From the IMG/VR virus record IMGVR_UViG_3300032334_000964, positions 1 through 35,614 of that record: 35,614 bases of DNA, one strand, 5' to 3'. Origin of the DNA: a virus. A program made the position numbers and the translations under genes. Positions within the stretch are counted from its first letter, which is position 1, and the number at the start of each line of letters is the position of its first letter. The notes under the pieces were generated by a model, which made no database searches, was not told the DNA's origin, and saw only the letters and a list, made by a program, of their open reading frames with translations. Shown here one piece after another: positions 26,088-34,582 of this stretch.

Positions 26088-26846
26088 ATGGCATTTCCAG
26101 CGACCTATGACTTTAACTATTATAAGGGTGATACCTTTGAATTTCGTATCTACCCAAAAAAGAACGATGGAACCGCTCATCTTCTTGGTGCCTTTACAGT
26201 GCCAACAAACTATGCCAATAACCCAGATTATGTTTTAGATACCTCAGCACCATATGACAGTGCTCAATTTACTATTGCAGAAGTTCGTGGAAGTGGTGCA
26301 ACAAAGTCAATTAGATGTTTTGCTAGAATCTCAGATGATGGAACATTTGTTCAGTGTGCTATTAGACCTTCTGACTCAGTAGAACTAGAGGCTGGAACAG
26401 AATATGTATATGATGTTGAAGTAAGAGCAGCAGAAGGAAATTACGATAATCCATTTTATGAAAAAGTATACACACTGATGACAGGAACAATAACTGTTAC
26501 AGATCAGATTTCTGGAGCAAAAGAAAATACTCGTGCAACTTTATCAAACTACAATATTAGAGGAGTCTCTAAGCCAGTTAAGGGAGAAACTCCAGTGACT
26601 GAAGTATTTGCAACAGCAGAACATTCAGGAACAGTTGCATGGTTCCAGTCAGACGGCACTACACCGCTAGTTGGTAATTTTGCTGCATCTACCGTTTATG
26701 TTGCAAAAATTACAATAACTCCAAAAGTTCCATACTATATAAATGGAACTCCAGCAAACAAGTTTACAGTAGAGCATGCAACAGTTGTCACAAATCCAAT
26801 TAACTCAGGAATAGTTACTGCAGTATTCCCTGCAACAGGTGCTTAG
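26088..26846 (+). CDS. structural protein with tandem Ig-like domains
   Basis: 252 residues from ATG 26088. MAFPATYDFNYYKGDTFEFR opens a domain like those of 23644 and 35190; residues about 165-250 (RGVSKPVKGETPVTEVFATA, GTVAWFQSDGTTPL) form a YDG-type Ig-like repeat. Likely exposed tail or fibre component. Confidence 0.72.
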   Translation: MAFPATYDFNYYKGDTFEFRIYPKKNDGTAHLLGAFTVPTNYANNPDYVLDTSAPYDSAQFTIAEVRGSGATKSIRCFARISDDGTFVQCAIRPSDSVELEAGTEYVYDVEVRAAEGNYDNPFYEKVYTLMTGTITVTDQISGAKENTRATLSNYNIRGVSKPVKGETPVTEVFATAEHSGTVAWFQSDGTTPLVGNFAASTVYVAKITITPKVPYYINGTPANKFTVEHATVVTNPINSGIVTAVFPATGA

Positions 26847-26848
26847 TA

Positions 26849-27448
26849 ATGGCAGACATACTTTTATCTAACGACGATCTAACAGTTTTTGGTGGACCAG
26901 AAACAATTAATCTTGATTTAGATTTTGGACCAACAGGTGATCGTGGAAGTATTATCATTGGCGTTCAGGGAGATCCAAGACAGCCAAGTGTTGCAAACTC
27001 AATTTCTCAAGATGTTCAAGCACTGGATATAGCAATAGACTATAGCACAAGTTCCGAAACGTATAAAACTGTTTTTCAAAATGTTATTCAGCCTTCTGGA
27101 ACACCACAATGGAAAGAACTACTTAGTTTAAAATCAAACTTTTACTCAGAAACAAAAGGTCCACTAAGCCCAGTAAATGGAAAGATAGTTATATCACCAA
27201 TAAATCTTGCAAGTATATACAACTTATCAGAAGGAACAATTGACTCTTCAAGATTTACAGTTCACTATTCTCTTTCTTCTCCAGAAAGTGCTGGACCACT
27301 AGCAACCAATCTAATCATAAAAGATATAGATACAACACAAGGCTTTATTGCTTTACCGCTTGAGATAGAAGGAATAGAATATATAGATGGATCCTGGGTT
27401 CCTATGACTGGACCAAAGTCTGTCCATCTTTTTATTACGGTGGTATAA
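26849..27448 (+). CDS. structural protein, unknown fold
   Basis: 199 residues: LDLDFGPTGDRGSIIIGVQG, then a beta-rich body with IEYIDGSWVPMTGPKSVHLF. A GPTGDRGS motif in a fibre-gene cluster suggests a short collagen/phage tail-knob element. It follows the upstream gene with a TAGTAATG junction and has no own -10 box. Confidence 0.65.
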   Translation: MADILLSNDDLTVFGGPETINLDLDFGPTGDRGSIIIGVQGDPRQPSVANSISQDVQALDIAIDYSTSSETYKTVFQNVIQPSGTPQWKELLSLKSNFYSETKGPLSPVNGKIVISPINLASIYNLSEGTIDSSRFTVHYSLSSPESAGPLATNLIIKDIDTTQGFIALPLEIEGIEYIDGSWVPMTGPKSVHLFITVV

Positions 27449-27449
27449 T
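27444..27449 (+). promoter_or_regulatory. -10 box GGTATAAT overlapping stop of gene 26849
   Basis: TATAAT 27444-27449, TAA inside. Here the next ATG is 18 nt away with AGGGTG, so the leader has an SD. Confidence 0.55.
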
Positions 27450-27467
27450 GAAACAGGGTGATTTATA

Positions 27468-29699
27468 ATGGCAGCAGAAAATATTGATAATACCGTCAAC
27501 GGTACTGGTCTGTTTCCCACAAAAGTCCCTGGTCTTTCAGATGCAGCAGATATTCAGGCAGCACTAAGACTATATCATTATGGGTCATATACCTATGATG
27601 GCGCCAATACAAACACCGCAAACCTTGTAAACCCATCTATTGCAAAGCACTTGCAAAATCTTGTAGATGCTGATGCAGCAGAAGTAATAAATAGAAACTC
27701 TGCTATTTCAACACATAACGCAGATACCACAGATGTCCACGGTATAGCAAACACAGCAAACCTAGCAACAAAATCTTATGTAGATGCAGGAATCCTCAGT
27801 GCAATCAATGGAGCAACAGGAGCATATTCTGATCTTGCTGGAACTGGTCTTGACTGGAACTCTGTTGATGAAAGGTTTGATGTCGAGCCAAGAATTTCAA
27901 ATGCTGGAACAATAATAACAAAAACAGCAGGCTTTTCTTTATCTGCAGAAGATGTTGGCAAAACAATTCTTTTGTATTCTTCTAGTCCAATTACCGTAAC
28001 TCTTCCTGCAAATTCTTCAACACCAATTCCAGTAGGGTATGCAGTTGATATAATTCAGACAGGAACTGGAGCAGTTACAGTTTCTGAAGGTAGCGGAGAT
28101 GTTTCAATTAATAGTAAGTCTGGAATAAAGTCATTAGATGGTCAGTATTCAAAAGGCACTTTAGTTAAACTTGACACCAATACATGGTTTTTTTTTGGAA
28201 ACTTACTTAATAATGTAAGTCCGACACCAACACCAACTGCCCCTACTCCAACTGCGCCAACACCAGTTACACCAACCCCAAGTCCAGTAGCACCAACTCC
28301 AACTCCAGTTGCTCCTACACCAATCGTTACACCAGTAGCACCAACACCAATTGTAACCCCAACAGCCCCTACACCAACAGCACTGCCAACTCTGCCAACA
28401 CCAACATTTACTGTTTATACAGGATGGCAAGTTTACCCAGGATCAGTTTATGCAACATTTGATATAACTAACTTTGACACAACATATACAACAACATACT
28501 CATCAACACTTGGAACACAAAACCAAGAATTTCCAGAACAGTTTATTGTAGAAAATCTGACACCAAATCAGTCATACACAGTAAGCATCACTGCATCTAA
28601 GGATGGATATACAAGTTCTACTGGGTCTGTAACATTTACTGCAAATCCTTCTGTTCAGCCCACACCGACACCAACTACCCCAGTAGCACCTACCCCAGTA
28701 GCACCTACCCCAGTAGCACCTACACCAACAACACCAACACCAGTTGCCGCACTTTCATGCCCACCACCAGGAGACACAAGTGGAAGTTATTCAGATCCAT
28801 GTAGTTTTGATCCAACAAGATGTTGCGATAGTGATGGAAGACCTTATGTAGCACCTACTCCAACACCTGTAGCACCTACACCTGTTGCCCCTACTCCAGT
28901 TGTAGTTCAGTGTCCAGACTGTATAGATGATGATGCAGGTTTCTGTCAAGGAAATGATTATTATCAGTATCAATATAGCCCTAGTGGACAATGCCAATGC
29001 TCTCCTAGACTATTAGAAGCAAATGCATTAGGCTGTATTGGCAGCACACCTACACCTACACCAGTTGCTCCTACACCAACAGCACCTACACCAGTTGCAC
29101 CAACTCCTGTAGCACCAACACCAGTTGCACCTACTTATCCACCACTTCTTTCTGGATGGCATACTTGTACACCTGAAGATGTTGCAAATCCTAGCAGCCC
29201 TTGTATCAATACAAGTCAGTGTAAAAATGGTGGAGCCTCTGGAGCAGAGTGTGCAGACCCTACAGCACCTACACCAACCGCACCTACACCAACAGCACCA
29301 ACGCCTGTAGCACCTACACCTGTAGCACCTACACCTGTAGCACCTACACCAACATCATCATATCCAGCATTACTTCCTGGATTGCATTATTGTTCTAATG
29401 GAGATGTTCCAAATCCAAACAGTCCATGTACCTCAGCAAATGTTAGAAATGGTGATTGTTTTGATGGAGGAGCATCTGGCCCATCATGTGCTGCAGCACC
29501 TACACCAGTAGCACCTACTCCAGCAGCACCTACACCAGTAGCACCTACTCCATCAGCACCTACACCTGCTGCACCTGCAGCATGTAATGAGACAGTTGAG
29601 TGCTGTTGGAGCCCATATGACCCAGAAACAGGCACTTATGGCACACAGTGTGACACATATACTGGAATATGTCCAGATCAGGTTAATGGTTGGTGCTAA
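27468..29699 (+). CDS. Pro/Thr-rich repeat appendage protein with FN3 and Cys-rich modules
   Basis: 743 residues. N-terminal 1-235 is a phage fibre base (ALRLYHYGSYTYDGANTNTA, THNADTTDVHGI). Then long (V/T)APTP linkers alternate with folded modules: a fibronectin type III-like domain (about 300-390, containing VENLTPNQSYTVSITA) and four Cys-rich modules, two of which are near-duplicates (CTPEDVANPSSPC...GGASGAEC and CSNGDVPNPNSPC...GGASGPSC). Dozens of APTP units resemble extended O-glycosylated linkers of actinobacterial cell-wall enzymes and plant hydroxyproline-rich proteins. Codons vary across the repeats, so they are protein-level repeats. Likely a long flexible host-binding appendage and a prime substrate for the nearby GT and 2OG oxygenases (inference). 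Confidence 0.82.
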   Translation: MAAENIDNTVNGTGLFPTKVPGLSDAADIQAALRLYHYGSYTYDGANTNTANLVNPSIAKHLQNLVDADAAEVINRNSAISTHNADTTDVHGIANTANLATKSYVDAGILSAINGATGAYSDLAGTGLDWNSVDERFDVEPRISNAGTIITKTAGFSLSAEDVGKTILLYSSSPITVTLPANSSTPIPVGYAVDIIQTGTGAVTVSEGSGDVSINSKSGIKSLDGQYSKGTLVKLDTNTWFFFGNLLNNVSPTPTPTAPTPTAPTPVTPTPSPVAPTPTPVAPTPIVTPVAPTPIVTPTAPTPTALPTLPTPTFTVYTGWQVYPGSVYATFDITNFDTTYTTTYSSTLGTQNQEFPEQFIVENLTPNQSYTVSITASKDGYTSSTGSVTFTANPSVQPTPTPTTPVAPTPVAPTPVAPTPTTPTPVAALSCPPPGDTSGSYSDPCSFDPTRCCDSDGRPYVAPTPTPVAPTPVAPTPVVVQCPDCIDDDAGFCQGNDYYQYQYSPSGQCQCSPRLLEANALGCIGSTPTPTPVAPTPTAPTPVAPTPVAPTPVAPTYPPLLSGWHTCTPEDVANPSSPCINTSQCKNGGASGAECADPTAPTPTAPTPTAPTPVAPTPVAPTPVAPTPTSSYPALLPGLHYCSNGDVPNPNSPCTSANVRNGDCFDGGASGPSCAAAPTPVAPTPAAPTPVAPTPSAPTPAAPAACNETVECCWSPYDPETGTYGTQCDTYTGICPDQVNGWC

Positions 29700-29704
29700 T
29701 ATGA

Positions 29705-29710
29705 TACAAT
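29705..29710 (+). promoter_or_regulatory. -10 box TACAAT for gene 29718
   Basis: TACAAT 29705-29710, 7 nt to the ATG. It starts the enzyme operon ending at 33906. Confidence 0.55.
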
Positions 29711-29717
29711 TGATACT

Positions 29718-29957
29718 ATGAAAATAAATATATACAAAGAAGATACTTTATACATTATTGTAAATGGAGAAAATGGACTAAGCCATTTTTTTAAAAATAT
29801 TGATAACTTAGAATACACTATAGAGCCTCACCCAGAAAACATAGAAAGACATGTTTTAAAATACACACTAGATGGCGAAAACTTTAATATTGGAATTAGT
29901 GAGGTTATTGCAGAGTCTATATTAAATGAGTATAGAACAGAGTTTATAGATGAGTGA
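29718..29957 (+). CDS. unknown 79-residue protein, first gene of enzyme operon
   Basis: MKINIYKEDTLYIIVNGENG, beta-rich, then helix ISEVIAESILNEYRTEF. No family recognised. Overlaps the next gene by 8 nt. Confidence 0.65.
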   Translation: MKINIYKEDTLYIIVNGENGLSHFFKNIDNLEYTIEPHPENIERHVLKYTLDGENFNIGISEVIAESILNEYRTEFIDE

Positions 29958-30189
29958 AGAACTTACGCCTTGGCAAAAATATAAACAAAACTTAGGAGAA
30001 ACAAGACCTTGGGATCTTGCAAACCCTAATACTCAATGGGCCGAAGAAGAAAAAGCAGAAGAAAGATATTCTATTTGTAAAGGTTGTCCAGAACTAATAA
30101 AATTAACAAGTCAATGTAAAAAGTGTGGCTGCTTTATGAAAGTAAAAACAAAATTAGAAAAAGCAGTATGCCCATTGGGAAAGTGGTAA
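29950..30189 (+). CDS. Cys-cluster protein, DUF6171-like
   Basis: 79 residues. CKGC, then QCKKCGCFMKVKTKLEKAVC and CPLGKW at the end: at least six Cys in the order seen in DUF6171-type phage proteins. Probably binds zinc or an Fe-S cluster. It directly precedes the 2OG oxygenase, possibly as a partner (inference). Confidence 0.7.
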   Translation: MSEELTPWQKYKQNLGETRPWDLANPNTQWAEEEKAEERYSICKGCPELIKLTSQCKKCGCFMKVKTKLEKAVCPLGKW

Positions 30190-30190
30190 A

Positions 30191-30781
30191 ATGAAAACTC
30201 CTTATTTATTAAAAACTGTATTGCCACCAGCAGAACATAAAGCATTACAAAATCTTGCTATGAACTTATGGTCAACAGATAAAAGCACTTATGATGAAGG
30301 ATTTGGAAGACATCAGTGGACAATTTGGGACAATACTCACGGACCAAACATAGAGCCGCTTAGAAGATTTCATGAAATGATTTTGCCTTTAGCAAGAGAA
30401 GAGTTTGAGTCAAATACACTGGTGCCATCATGGTGTGTTCTTAGCATTTATGAGGGAGAAAAAGCAAGATTATGGAAACACAAAGATGATAATGCTTGCA
30501 CATATCACATAAATTATACAATTTTTCACAAGACCCCTTGGGATTTTTATGTCGAGGGAATAAAGTTTGAACCAGAAGAGAATGATGCAGTTATATCTTA
30601 TGGAAATGACCAAGAACACTGGAGAGAAGAGTTTCCAAACCCAGAAAACAATTTAGTTGCTAATGCATTCTTTTTTTATACAGAACCAGATCATTGGTTT
30701 TTTAAGCATGGACCACAATATTTATACACAGATATTAGAAAAACAGATAGTAGCCAAAACACAAAAACAGAAACTATGTAA
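30191..30781 (+). CDS. 2OG-Fe(II) oxygenase
   Basis: 196 residues. Iron ligands His97 and Asp99 (KHKDD) and distal His143 (QEHWREEF), with Arg145 near the 2OG site. The central YHINYTIFHKTPWDFYVEG matches the double-stranded beta-helix of this superfamily. Only distantly similar to the P4H-like gene at 5438. Substrate unknown; encoded between the Pro/Thr-rich protein and a glycosyltransferase. Confidence 0.72.
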   Translation: MKTPYLLKTVLPPAEHKALQNLAMNLWSTDKSTYDEGFGRHQWTIWDNTHGPNIEPLRRFHEMILPLAREEFESNTLVPSWCVLSIYEGEKARLWKHKDDNACTYHINYTIFHKTPWDFYVEGIKFEPEENDAVISYGNDQEHWREEFPNPENNLVANAFFFYTEPDHWFFKHGPQYLYTDIRKTDSSQNTKTETM

Positions 30782-31813
30782 ATGAATAAGTTATTCTTTC
30801 AGTTATATAATCCTACAGGTTTAATAAATCAAGTAATGAGTCTTGAGTTAGCAACTGGACTAGCGCATGAACTTAATGTTCCAGTTATAGTTCATTATGC
30901 ACAATATACCGCAGACAAAAAACTTTACAATACGGACAATATTCCAATCTTTACTCCAAGTAGGTTTTATAATAAACAAAGAGAAGGGTTTACAAATCCA
31001 AATCAATATCCTCATCTGCTAGACCTTATGGATTTTGATTCAAACTTGGTTTTTATTAATGAAAAAATAGACCACTTCAAACAAGAAGAGTTGGTAATTG
31101 ACGATATTTTAAATAATTTTTACTACAGCAATCAGCAAGAAATCTCTGATGATGAAAAATATTTTGCAGAAGGAAGAAAAAGGCTACCACTAGATAAGAC
31201 TCTTCATGTAAAACTTACACTTGGTTGGTATTCAAGATTTTTTTATAAAAGAAATAATAGCCTTGACAAAGCAATATCTTCGGTTAAATTTAAACAGGAG
31301 TATATTAACTTAGCAAATAAAATATATCACTCAATTGGAAATTTTCAAGGAATGCACTTAAGACTTTCTGATCACGTAAAAATGTTTGAAACAAAGCAGG
31401 AAATGTTTGAGTCATGGCTAGATAAGTTTGCACAAAATAATCTTCCAATAGTTGTAACAACATGTGAGCCAGGACACAAAATGGTTCAAGATAATAAGCA
31501 CAGATTTATATTGCTAGATGAGTATATAGTAAATAATTTTAGAGATGAGTTTATGGCTTTGTCATTTCAGGACGAAGTTGTTTTTGGTCTTATATGCAAC
31601 TTGGTAATGCACCATGCCACAAATTTTGTCGGTACATCTGGAAGCACTTATACTGCATACATACATAGAAACAGGAATCAAAAAGGAATAGAGAAATGGG
31701 ACTTTTTTGATAATCCACCAAAAGCATTAGGATTACCATACTCATGGAACAGATATCCTCTTGATGATGGAAGAAAAATGTGGTGGAGAGAGTGGCCAGA
31801 GTCAAAATGTTAA
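30782..31813 (+). CDS. GDP-fucose/GDP-sugar O-fucosyltransferase-like glycosyltransferase
   Basis: 343 residues. The N-terminal TGLINQVMSLELATGLA resembles the G..NQ loop of fucosyltransferases; GMHLRLSDH (190-198) is the H.R..D GDP-binding motif and FVGTSGSTYTAYIHR (282-296) the C-terminal G..S.. loop. These three motifs mark the alpha-1,6-/O-fucosyltransferase superfamily (GT-B fold). It would transfer a GDP-activated hexose to protein or glycan. The downstream GDP-mannose 3,5-epimerase fits as donor supplier. No signal peptide. Confidence 0.75.
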   Translation: MNKLFFQLYNPTGLINQVMSLELATGLAHELNVPVIVHYAQYTADKKLYNTDNIPIFTPSRFYNKQREGFTNPNQYPHLLDLMDFDSNLVFINEKIDHFKQEELVIDDILNNFYYSNQQEISDDEKYFAEGRKRLPLDKTLHVKLTLGWYSRFFYKRNNSLDKAISSVKFKQEYINLANKIYHSIGNFQGMHLRLSDHVKMFETKQEMFESWLDKFAQNNLPIVVTTCEPGHKMVQDNKHRFILLDEYIVNNFRDEFMALSFQDEVVFGLICNLVMHHATNFVGTSGSTYTAYIHRNRNQKGIEKWDFFDNPPKALGLPYSWNRYPLDDGRKMWWREWPESKC

Positions 31814-31884
31814 AAAGAATTGTTTATAAGTTTAGAATGTGGCGTAAATATAGGAAGATAAAAAAAGATGGTGTTATTTATTAA
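31807..31884 (+). CDS. 25-residue basic peptide between GT and SGNH genes
   Basis: MLKRIVYKFRMWRKYRKIKK followed by DGVIY. It overlaps the GT stop by 7 nt, and its TAA overlaps the next ATG (TAATG). Either a small basic protein or a coupling leader. Confidence 0.45.
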   Translation: MLKRIVYKFRMWRKYRKIKKDGVIY

Positions 31885-32831
31885 TGCTGTTTGATATGTT
31901 TAATCCAAGAGTTATTCCTCATATGGGAATTGATAAAAATAATCCTAAAAAAGATTATTCTCATACTTCTGCAATTTTAGCATCACACTCAGAAGTAGAA
32001 AGACCAGAATATAGTTACAAATGGAACAGTGATTGCTTGCGATCAATAGAATTTTCTTCAAATCCACCAATAGTTGCACTGGGATGCTCAATAACACTTG
32101 GGCAAGGAATGCCTCAAGAACTTAGATGGACAGATTTGCTTTCAAATAGAATTGGAGTTCCAATAGGAAATATTTCTTATTCTGGTGCTGCTGCTAATAA
32201 ACTGATTTCAAGTTTTTTTGGAATGATTCACCAATATCAATATAAACCAAAGGTTGTAATTGCACATTTTGCAAACTTTGAACGGTTTTATTTTGTTAGT
32301 CCAAATGGCGAGTCAATGCAGGAGTGGTATATTAACCATAAGCCAAAAAAGACAAAGGTATCGGCACCATGGGATTATGAAGAAATACTTCCATATGAGT
32401 GGGTATATTATCAAAATTTAGATCATATTAAAATGCTTGAGGCTTTCTGTGAGTCTAACGATATAAAACTTTTTTGGTCTTGTTGGTCAAATGGTCTAAC
32501 TGACGAGCAGGAGCAATTCTTAAAAGATAATTTTAGACATTATGTTTCAGACACAACAAAAATAGAGTTTCCTACAGACTTTGAATTTGGATGTAATCCA
32601 AAAGATGTTTCTGAACTTACTGGTCGTTTTCAGATGATAAATTGGCAGGGCTGCCACAAAGAGTATAAATACAAGTATCCAGAAATATTTGACTATGGAT
32701 ATGACTATCATAAATTCCCTTATGACTATGGAAGGGTAAAGGGGCCTGGAGCACATTGGCCACATCCTGGACTTCACAAGCATCTGCATATATCTGAGTT
32801 TTGGGAAAAACAGATATCTGGTTTGTTTTAA
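31884..32831 (+). CDS. SGNH/GDSL-type hydrolase or acyltransferase-like protein
   Basis: 315 residues. Block I IVALGCSITLGQG with Ser69, ELRWTDLLSNRIG, ISYSGAAANKL (block II), VIAHFANFERF (block III region), and HPGLHKHLH (block V) near 297-305. Paralogous to 2060-3067: the same GCS.T.G.G...RWTDLL order. In this operon it may add or remove an acyl group on the sugar built by the GT and epimerase (inference). Confidence 0.75.
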   Translation: MLFDMFNPRVIPHMGIDKNNPKKDYSHTSAILASHSEVERPEYSYKWNSDCLRSIEFSSNPPIVALGCSITLGQGMPQELRWTDLLSNRIGVPIGNISYSGAAANKLISSFFGMIHQYQYKPKVVIAHFANFERFYFVSPNGESMQEWYINHKPKKTKVSAPWDYEEILPYEWVYYQNLDHIKMLEAFCESNDIKLFWSCWSNGLTDEQEQFLKDNFRHYVSDTTKIEFPTDFEFGCNPKDVSELTGRFQMINWQGCHKEYKYKYPEIFDYGYDYHKFPYDYGRVKGPGAHWPHPGLHKHLHISEFWEKQISGLF

Positions 32832-32874
32832 AAATATTGATATATACTTTAACTAATAGAATTGTGAGGAAGTA

Positions 32875-33906
32875 ATGAAAACAGCATTAGTACTTGGTGC
32901 AGGTGGCTTTATAGGTAGCCATATGGTAAATAGACTCAAGTCTGAAGGATATTGGGTTAGAGGTGTTGATCTAAAGCATCCAGATTTCTCTAACACACAG
33001 GCAGACGAATTTATTGAAAGAGATCTTTCTGTTTATGAAAATGTTGAAAAGGCAATACAGTTTAAAGGTTATCAGGGAAACTTTTATAATGAAATTCCAT
33101 ATAAACTGATTACAGGTTTTGACGAAATTTACCAGTTTGCAGCAGACATGGGCGGTGCTGGCTACATTTTCACTGGAGACAATGATTCTCAGATTATGGA
33201 AAATTCTGCACTTATAAACCTTAATCTTCTAAGGGCTCAATCAAGACTAAATGCTAAGTACGATATAAATAAGACAAAAATATTCTATTCAAGTTCTGCC
33301 TGTATGTATCCTGATTACAAGCAGTTAGATGTTAATAATCCTGGACTTAAGGAGTCTGATGCATACCCCGCAGATCCTGATAGTGAGTATGGCTGGGAAA
33401 AGTTGTTTAGTGAGAGAATGTTCTTGGCGTTTAATCGAAACAATAAAATTCCTGTAGCCATTGCTAGATACCACAATATCTATGGACCAGAAGGAACTTG
33501 GGATGGTGGAAAAGAAAAGGCTCCTGCTGCAATGTGTAGAAAAGTTATACAGGCAGATAACTTCATAGAAATTTGGGGGGATGGAGAGCAAACTCGTTCA
33601 TTCCTATATATAGATGAATGCATAGAAGCAACAAGAAGGCTTATGCAGTCAGACTTCACTGGCCCAGTCAATATTGGATCTGAAGAGATGGTTACCATCA
33701 ATCAGTTAGTTGATATTGCCTGCAGTATTGAAGGAAAGGTTCTTAGTAAAATGCATATCCCTGGACCTTTAGGGGTTAGAGGCAGAAACTCTAATAACGA
33801 CTTGGTTAGAGAAAAGTTGAATTGGGACTATTCTATGTCCCTTAAAGATGGAATTGAAAAAACCTATAACTGGATACTTCAGGAAATAAAAAAGAACCCC
33901 TCCTAA
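32875..33906 (+). CDS. GDP-mannose 3,5-epimerase (GME) homologue
   Basis: 343 residues, extended SDR fold. NAD loop LGAGGFIGSH (7-16), DMGGAGYIF, SSSACMYP, YGWEK (Tyr172, Lys176), RYHNIYGPEGTW, KEKAPAAMCRK, IWGDGEQTRSF and PGPLGVRGRNSNN follow plant GME almost block by block. From memory, Arabidopsis GME uses Cys145, Tyr174, Lys178 and Lys217; here Cys143, Tyr172, Lys176 and Lys215 sit at a constant offset of two. The enzyme makes GDP-L-galactose and GDP-L-gulose from GDP-mannose. SD GAGGAAG before the ATG. It partners the GDP-sugar transferase two genes upstream. Unusual cargo for a phage. Confidence 0.86.
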   Translation: MKTALVLGAGGFIGSHMVNRLKSEGYWVRGVDLKHPDFSNTQADEFIERDLSVYENVEKAIQFKGYQGNFYNEIPYKLITGFDEIYQFAADMGGAGYIFTGDNDSQIMENSALINLNLLRAQSRLNAKYDINKTKIFYSSSACMYPDYKQLDVNNPGLKESDAYPADPDSEYGWEKLFSERMFLAFNRNNKIPVAIARYHNIYGPEGTWDGGKEKAPAAMCRKVIQADNFIEIWGDGEQTRSFLYIDECIEATRRLMQSDFTGPVNIGSEEMVTINQLVDIACSIEGKVLSKMHIPGPLGVRGRNSNNDLVREKLNWDYSMSLKDGIEKTYNWILQEIKKNPS

Positions 33907-33913
33907 GAGGGGT
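33896..33913. terminator. bidirectional terminator between epimerase and lysozyme genes
   Basis: Perfect 7-bp stem ACCCCTC/GAGGGGT, 4-nt loop, T/A-rich on both sides. The epimerase TAA lies in the loop. Confidence 0.85.
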
Positions 33914-33927
33914 CCTAATTTATTATT

Positions 33928-34491
33928 TTACTTAGGGAACTTGTTCATCCACATTCTGGTCTTTGGGGTTATACCCTTCCATGAAGACCAATCTTCTCCC
34001 CCATTTGTCATGTAGTATGCAATCTCTGCATTCTTTACAGGGTTGAATAGTTCAGCATTTGACTCAATATCAAACTTGGTTCTACGGTCAGGTCCAAGGT
34101 TGTCAATCATATTGATTTGGAACATTCCATAAGATGAGTCACCTGTCTTATGGTTGCCGTTGTAGGCCAATGGTCGCCCATTAGATTCCTTTTTTGCTAC
34201 CGCCCAAGCAACAACAAGGTCATTTCCCTTGAAGCCAACTAGAGATAGTAGTTCTTTCAGTTCTAGATCAGTAAGAGATGTTTTGTTTTCAAAACTCTCC
34301 AACTTTTTTGCCTTAGAAACCAAAAAAACCTCTTTCGAGGCGGTTTCCGATGTCTGAGCCTGTTCCAGGCTAAGATTGTTCTTAGTATCAAGACTTACAG
34401 AAGCATTTGCAGCATTAGAAAATACACTGACAAGTGCAACGATACTGAGTGTGCTAATGATCTCTTTGTTTCTTTCGATAAATTTAATCAT
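33928..34491 (-). CDS. secreted lytic transglycosylase (SLT/lysozyme-like)
   Basis: 187 residues from ATG 34491 (AAGGAGG upstream). Sec signal peptide: basic MIKFIERNK, hydrophobic core IISTLSIVALVSVF, cleavage near ANA-S (about residue 31). The catalytic domain has VVAWAVAKKESNGRPLA with the catalytic Glu, GDSSYGMFQIN, and NPVKNAEIAYYMTNGGEDW, the ESNG...S.G..Q.. order of SLT-type muramidases. Cleaves peptidoglycan outside the membrane: export endolysin or entry enzyme. Monocistronic with a classic promoter. Confidence 0.83.
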   Translation of the reverse strand: MIKFIERNKEIISTLSIVALVSVFSNAANASVSLDTKNNLSLEQAQTSETASKEVFLVSKAKKLESFENKTSLTDLELKELLSLVGFKGNDLVVAWAVAKKESNGRPLAYNGNHKTGDSSYGMFQINMIDNLGPDRRTKFDIESNAELFNPVKNAEIAYYMTNGGEDWSSWKGITPKTRMWMNKFPK

Positions 34492-34539
34492 AGTTTCCTC
34501 CTTAGAAAACAATAACACCCTGGTAGGTGTCTACTACCA

Positions 34540-34569
34540 AGTATAACACAAAATTTTATCAAAAGTCAA
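34540..34569 (-). promoter_or_regulatory. promoter TTGACT-18-TATACT for lytic enzyme
   Basis: TATACT 34540-34545, TTGACT 34564-34569, 18-nt spacer. The leader of about 45 nt contains a TGGTAG/CTACCA hairpin (34522-34540) before the SD. Confidence 0.7.
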
Positions 34570-34582
34570 CTTTAGAGGGTGG

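Noticed and set aside
27450-27470. Six-codon open frame between two tail genes
   Set aside because: Too short to support; it ends in the overlapping ATG of the next gene and may only be a chance leader.
28203-28430. Minus-strand Trp/Cys-rich open frame inside the Pro/Thr-rich gene
   Set aside because: It is the antisense reading of APTP repeats, which naturally gives Trp/Cys/Gly strings without stops.
28200-29580. Repeats resembling a CRISPR array
   Set aside because: Repeat units are short codon-level APTP repeats of variable spacing inside one reading frame, with no constant repeat and no cas genes.
24399-29699. Diversity-generating retroelement acting on fibre genes
   Set aside because: No reverse transcriptase and no template repeat pair with adenine-specific differences was seen in the window.
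33480-33701. Minus-strand frames within the epimerase gene
   Set aside because: Shadows of the epimerase; no start signals, and the sense protein has clear conserved motifs.
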